Positions 39,343-42,650 of a stretch of 42,650 nucleotides of DNA are shown one piece after another. The position numbers were made by a program, and so were the translations under genes. The notes under the pieces were generated by a model. That model was not told the origin of the DNA, made no database searches, and saw nothing but the letters and a program-made list of their open reading frames with translations. The stretch is from an uncultured Clostridia bacterium. GTDB lineage: Bacteria; Bacillota; Clostridia; UMGS1883. Every line of letters begins with the position of its first letter. Position 1 is the stretch's first letter. The stretch is taken from NCBI GenBank assembly GCA_947589005.1, contig CANPZO010000024.1, positions 1-42,650 on the forward strand, read 5' to 3'.

Positions 39343-40632
39343 ATGTGGAAATGTCCCAACTGCGAGACCTTGAACGAGGGCGACATATGCGACGTATGCG
39401 GTTTGGACCGCGCTTCGGCGGAGGCCATGGCCCGCGCGGAGGCCGCCCGCGAGGAGGCCGCCAAAAGAGCGGAGGCCCATAAAAAGGCGCTGGCCGAGGC
39501 CGAGGAACAGCGCCGCCGCGACAGCGTCCCCACCGGCCCCGCCATGCCGACGCACCGCGGGCCCGTCCCCGACACGCATGGAAGCGCGGCCCGCCGCAGG
39601 GCCGCCGTCATAGTTCTCGTCATAGCTGCCGCCGTCGCCTCAGTCTTCGGCGTGCTGCAAATTATATACTCCTTGGCGGAATTAGATATGGAAAACGGCG
39701 AATATGACAGCGCCATCGACAAATTTTCCAACATATCAATATACCGTGACGCGGCGGAAATGGTGACCGAGTGCCGCTACAGACGGGCCTCCGACGCCCT
39801 TGAAAACGGCGATTACGACGAGGCGGAGAGCGAATTTTCGGAAATAGAGCCCTACCGCGACTCATCCGACCTTATACTTGAGTGCCGCTATCGCAGCGTG
39901 GACGAGCTTATCGAGGACGGCGAATATGACAACGCCCGCGATATTCTTTCCGAGCTTGAGGACAACAACAAATATGCCTCGGACGCCGGCTCCAAGCTGA
40001 TGGAATGTGACTATGCGGAGGCGGTCGATTATCTGGAAAACTACTACGGCGACGACGCCTCAAACGCTATCGCCGCCTACGACCTTTTGTCGCCGCTGGC
40101 CGAGGATTATTACAAAGAGAGCTATTCCTGGCTGAATATTGCCATCGATCAGCTTTACTATGCCGGGATTGAGCTTTACCGGGAGGGCGATTACAGCGGC
40201 GCAGAGGAATGTATCTCCCGAGCGGGCGGATACATGAACGCCGACAGCTACGCTATCCTTATAAACGCCCACAAAGGCGTCGCCAAAGCCGACGACCTTA
40301 TAGGCATAACGGGCCTTGAGGACTCGGTGAGCCTGATAACCGGCAACGACGGCTATATGCAAAGCTTTATGCTGGGCTATTGGAGCAGCGGCACATACTA
40401 TATCAGCTACTACAGCAACGACTACGACAACGGCAGAATATACTCGAGTAACAACTTCCCGTTGTCGGGCGGTCAGTATTACAAGTTGGAGAACGGCGTC
40501 CACTATAAAGGCAGCAACGAGGACGGCTGGCTGCCGCAGCTCAGATACACCATAGAGTCCAGAAGCGTGGTAAAAGCTTATTGCTATAACACCGGAGAAA
40601 CCTATACGCTGAGACGCATGATACACAGTTGA
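39343..40632 (+). CDS. Membrane protein: zinc ribbon, one membrane helix, TPR-like extracellular repeats
   Basis: 429 aa. N-terminal zinc finger (CPNCETLNEGDICDVCG, Cys at 4, 7, 16, 19), a charged Ala/Glu-rich helix (about 25-60), a Pro-rich linker, one membrane helix (about 87-108) and an extracellular part. This part has at least three TPR-like repeats of about 33 residues built on ENGEYDSAIDKFS, YRDAAEM and ECRYR. The C-terminal 130 residues have no recognised domain. The finger faces the cytosol, so this looks like a sensor or tether linking outside to the kinase system. Confidence 0.8.
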   Translation: MWKCPNCETLNEGDICDVCGLDRASAEAMARAEAAREEAAKRAEAHKKALAEAEEQRRRDSVPTGPAMPTHRGPVPDTHGSAARRRAAVIVLVIAAAVASVFGVLQIIYSLAELDMENGEYDSAIDKFSNISIYRDAAEMVTECRYRRASDALENGDYDEAESEFSEIEPYRDSSDLILECRYRSVDELIEDGEYDNARDILSELEDNNKYASDAGSKLMECDYAEAVDYLENYYGDDASNAIAAYDLLSPLAEDYYKESYSWLNIAIDQLYYAGIELYREGDYSGAEECISRAGGYMNADSYAILINAHKGVAKADDLIGITGLEDSVSLITGNDGYMQSFMLGYWSSGTYYISYYSNDYDNGRIYSSNNFPLSGGQYYKLENGVHYKGSNEDGWLPQLRYTIESRSVVKAYCYNTGETYTLRRMIHS

Positions 40633-40709
40633 TCGAACCCCGCGCCGTGCGGAGACTACTTTCCCGTATGCGGCATCGAGGCCGCTCGTAATAAAAGAGG
40701 TGTGCTATC

Positions 40710-41144
40710 ATGAGGTCATGGAAATGTCCCAACTGTGAAACCCTGAACGAGGGTGAGGTCTGCGCGGTTTGCGGTCTGAGCAGACCCGCCGATGACATCA
40801 TTCCGAAACGCCCCGCCGGGGTCGTAGGCTTTTACAATCCGGTGACGGGGCGGGCCGCCCAAGCGGGCCGCCCGTCGGACGACGCACCCGCGCCGGCGGA
40901 AAAGCCCGCGGAAAAGGAAGCCGCGGAGGCTCCGAGGAAAAAGCGGAGAGGAGCGGACGTTGCCGCCTGGATACTTATCATAGCCGTGGCGCTCATTCTG
41001 CTGGCCTGCCTTTTCGTGGCAGTCGAAAACGGCCTCGCTTGCGGCGCGGAGGCCGCTATGACGGAGCCGGGCGCGGCGGCCGTGACAGCCATCGGTACAA
41101 GGGAGGGCGATGATTTTGCATATATGGAAATGTCCCAACTGTGA
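40710..41144 (+). CDS. Zinc-ribbon membrane protein, short form
   Basis: 144 aa. Zinc finger CPNCETLNEGEVCAVCG, a basic Pro/Ala-rich linker, and a membrane helix at about 83-106 (VAAWILIIAVALILLACLFV), but only about 38 residues follow. The stop lies inside the zinc-finger codons of the next gene in another frame (35-base overlap), which suggests truncation during tandem duplication, or translational coupling. A ribosome site AGAGGTG precedes ATG 40710; the 77 bases before it show no terminator. Confidence 0.75.
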   Translation: MRSWKCPNCETLNEGEVCAVCGLSRPADDIIPKRPAGVVGFYNPVTGRAAQAGRPSDDAPAPAEKPAEKEAAEAPRKKRRGADVAAWILIIAVALILLACLFVAVENGLACGAEAAMTEPGAAAVTAIGTREGDDFAYMEMSQL

Positions 41145-42150
41145 AACCATAAATAACGGCGAGGTCTGCACCGTCTGCGGCGAGAAATATTCTCCGCCGC
41201 CCCAGCCCCGGCAGACGGAGGCTGGAGCTACGGCGCCCCAAAATTCCGGCGCGGGGACTTACGCTCCGCACGCGGACTACGCTATTCCCCGCGAAGCCGC
41301 ACCGAAGCGCGGCAATCCCTGGGTGGTGTTCACGGTGGTGCTGCTGGTAATACTGCTGGCGGTTGTCAGCGTCGCGGCGGGATATCTGCTCATATTCAAA
41401 AGCGGAGGCGACGGCGGCGACAGCGAGCCGAAGGTCAGCTCCGAGGCCGGTGTGAACCCCGCCGAGCTCAGCGGCCATGGCTCTGACGGCGCGGACGATA
41501 CGGAAGATACGAGATATGCGGAAAAAGGCGGCAATTCCGACGGAGGCGGAACGGGCGGTTCCAAGGATTTGCCCTTGACGGTGCGCGGAGTGCGGATAGA
41601 ACGCTCAAAAAAGCGCAACGGCGTCTCCGAGCCTGAACCTCCGAAAGATAATACCCCGAGCGCAAATCCCGAGCCATCGACCGGAGCCGCCGAGCCGGGC
41701 GGCAATTCGGGCGGCGCTGACAGCTCCTCCGGCGCCTCGGACGGATACTCGGTTTACAGCAACAGCGACTACGGCTTCAGCTGTATGTATCCGTCGCATT
41801 TTGTTGTCACAAGCCAAGAGCCGGAGCTGTGCGCCCTAACCTCGCCCGACGAGGACGCCATGATGTTCATACTCTGCACTTCCGACGAGGGTATGTCGCC
41901 CCAGGACGCCTACGACAAATTTATTGCCGAGGCCGGCGGCGACAATGTTTCTCAGGACTATAAGGCCGTCGGGAGCGGCTATTTTGCCGCCCGCCTCCAC
42001 TCCGGCGTGAACGGCTACTATTATTATAAGTACGCTAAATTTGCCGGCGGAAGGATATACAGCTTTGAGGTGATATTCCCCGATTATGATTTTGCGTACT
42101 ACGACAGCATGATAAACGATATTTATGCCGACTTTGTGAGCCGGTTTTAG
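41110..42150 (+). CDS. Zinc-ribbon membrane protein with extracellular Ser/Gly-rich stalk
   Basis: 346 aa. Zinc finger CPNCETINNGEVCTVCG, a linker, a membrane helix at about 70-95 (VVFTVVLLVILLAVVSVAAG), a long Gly/Ser/Asp-rich stalk and a C-terminal domain from about 215 (YSVYSNSDYGFSCMYPSHFV to DIYADFVSRF), similar to PsbP/DUF1795-like or SpoIIIAH-like small surface domains, though I cannot assign it. AAGGGAGGG precedes ATG 41110. It closes the cluster. Confidence 0.8.
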   Translation: MILHIWKCPNCETINNGEVCTVCGEKYSPPPQPRQTEAGATAPQNSGAGTYAPHADYAIPREAAPKRGNPWVVFTVVLLVILLAVVSVAAGYLLIFKSGGDGGDSEPKVSSEAGVNPAELSGHGSDGADDTEDTRYAEKGGNSDGGGTGGSKDLPLTVRGVRIERSKKRNGVSEPEPPKDNTPSANPEPSTGAAEPGGNSGGADSSSGASDGYSVYSNSDYGFSCMYPSHFVVTSQEPELCALTSPDEDAMMFILCTSDEGMSPQDAYDKFIAEAGGDNVSQDYKAVGSGYFAARLHSGVNGYYYYKYAKFAGGRIYSFEVIFPDYDFAYYDSMINDIYADFVSRF

Positions 42151-42162
42151 GAGACGGTATCG

Positions 42163-42540
42163 CCCCGTAAAAAACTCACTATGTAACCTGGAGGCACTGG
42201 GCTGTCAAAAAAAATCGTGCAGAACGACGTCGGAACAGGCGTTGCATCGCTTGTTCCGATTTTCTCAAAATCGGAACAAGGCTCGCGCCGCCGTTCCTCC
42301 TTTTCCCAACAAACAACTTCGTTGTTTGTTGGGGTGTTGCCGCCCATCTCGCAAAAGGTTGGTAGCAAGCGGAGGCGTTAAGAGGGCGGTTTACCCGCCC
42401 GAATAGCCGGAGCGCAGCGTGACCTTTTGCGAAAAAGGAGGGGCAAGCCCTCGAGTGACGACTTTTCCGCAGGAAATGTCGGAACGGAGACGGGCTTTGC
42501 CCCGACGCCGCCGAGGGTGATTTTCGTTCGTAGTTCAAGG
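42163..42540. repeat. Mosaic palindromic repeat, copy R5
   Basis: AAAAAATCGTGCAGAACG (42211-42228) and the neighbouring TGGAGGCAC match copy R2 read in the opposite direction; both copies lie after the stop of an upstream gene in that gene's own direction. The hairpin CGGAACAGGCG/CGCTTGTTCCG is like R3. CCCAACAAACAAC/GTTGTTTGTTGGG (42305-42333) has different outer bases from R2 but stays fully paired. GACGGGCTTTGCCCCGACG near 42492 repeats R3. No credible gene in 42151-42584. Confidence 0.75.
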
Positions 42541-42584
42541 GCATAAATTAATAAGAAAAACCGTCTTTTTCTCGTAAAATGATG

Positions 42585-42650
42585 TGACCCCAAAAAGTTA
42601 GACTTTTCATAGCGTAGTAGTTTTGCTGACTGCTACGCTATTTTTATGCA
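42585..42650. mobile_element. Probable end of an IS3-family (IS150-type) insertion sequence
   Basis: TGACCCCAAAAAGTTAGAC (42585-42603) resembles terminal repeats of IS3-family elements in Firmicutes. A hairpin TAGCGTAGTAG/CTGCTACGCTA (42610-42640) and five T residues follow, like the inward terminators that protect IS transcripts. The transposase would lie beyond the window. Confidence 0.5.

Noticed and set aside
42147-42593. Minus-strand frames of 71-121 codons downstream of the zinc-ribbon cluster
   Set aside because: Same repeat-derived peptides as at 25.3 kb; no conserved domain and no start signal.

Overview
The window looks like a chromosome segment of a Gram-positive gut-type member of Clostridia (Firmicutes), probably near the higher-GC Oscillospirales. 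Evidence: the conserved block rplS-lepB-rbgA-rnhB-yraN, an ecfA1-ecfA2-ecfT-truA block, mutS2 near a cvpA-like gene, strong AGGAGG-type ribosome sites, SLH-type surface proteins, and sigma-A promoters with near-perfect 17-base spacers. The taxonomic call is inference from gene content and style only.

Layout. 1-2682 (minus): 5' part of a large secreted surface protein, read from a promoter through a structured leader that ends in a terminator-like hairpin. About 3.1-8.16 kb: an A+T-richer accessory block with hypothetical genes, a serine recombinase, four 21-base-spaced repeats, and an Xis-like/tyrosine integrase fusion. The integrase lies next to the 3' end of a tRNA-Trp gene, so this is probably an integrated mobile element. 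8.3-10.1 kb: comF and a GH43 glycosidase. 10.1-12.0 kb: a 51-residue gene, an unidentified structured RNA with its own promoter and terminator, mpg, and an HPr-kinase-like P-loop protein. 12.2-15.8 kb: a secreted SLH plus C39-like peptidase, then mutS2. 15.9-25.1 kb (minus): cvpA-like, a DUF5711-like gene, truA, the ECF transporter core, an rRNA-type methyltransferase, yraN, rnhB, rbgA, lepB and rplS. 25.6-34.5 kb (minus): a CNNM/CBS hemolysin-type protein, a degenerate nucleotidyltransferase/phosphomutase fusion, gltX, an amidohydrolase, trxB, an M23 peptidase and a 43-residue membrane protein. 34.6-42.15 kb (plus): citrate synthase followed by a zinc-ribbon/VWA/PP2C/kinase/membrane zinc-ribbon cluster. 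42.2-42.65 kb: a mosaic repeat and the apparent end of an IS3-type element.

The best candidate for an under-described system is 36.1-42.15 kb. A VWA protein, a PP2C phosphatase and a Ser/Thr kinase (an arrangement like the TerY-P triad) are in one operon with a soluble triple zinc-ribbon protein and three membrane proteins that share a near-identical N-terminal zinc ribbon. The soluble zinc-ribbon protein and the kinase also share a two-part C-terminal motif, which suggests a common phosphorylation or docking tag.

Other signals outside ordinary annotation: the structured RNA at 10304-10636; the leader at 2718-2888; a strand-biased GGGTAT hexamer (20 on plus, 2 on minus between 4178 and 8010); and mosaic palindromic repeats whose hairpin arms differ between copies but stay paired. 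All counts and pairings were made by eye.
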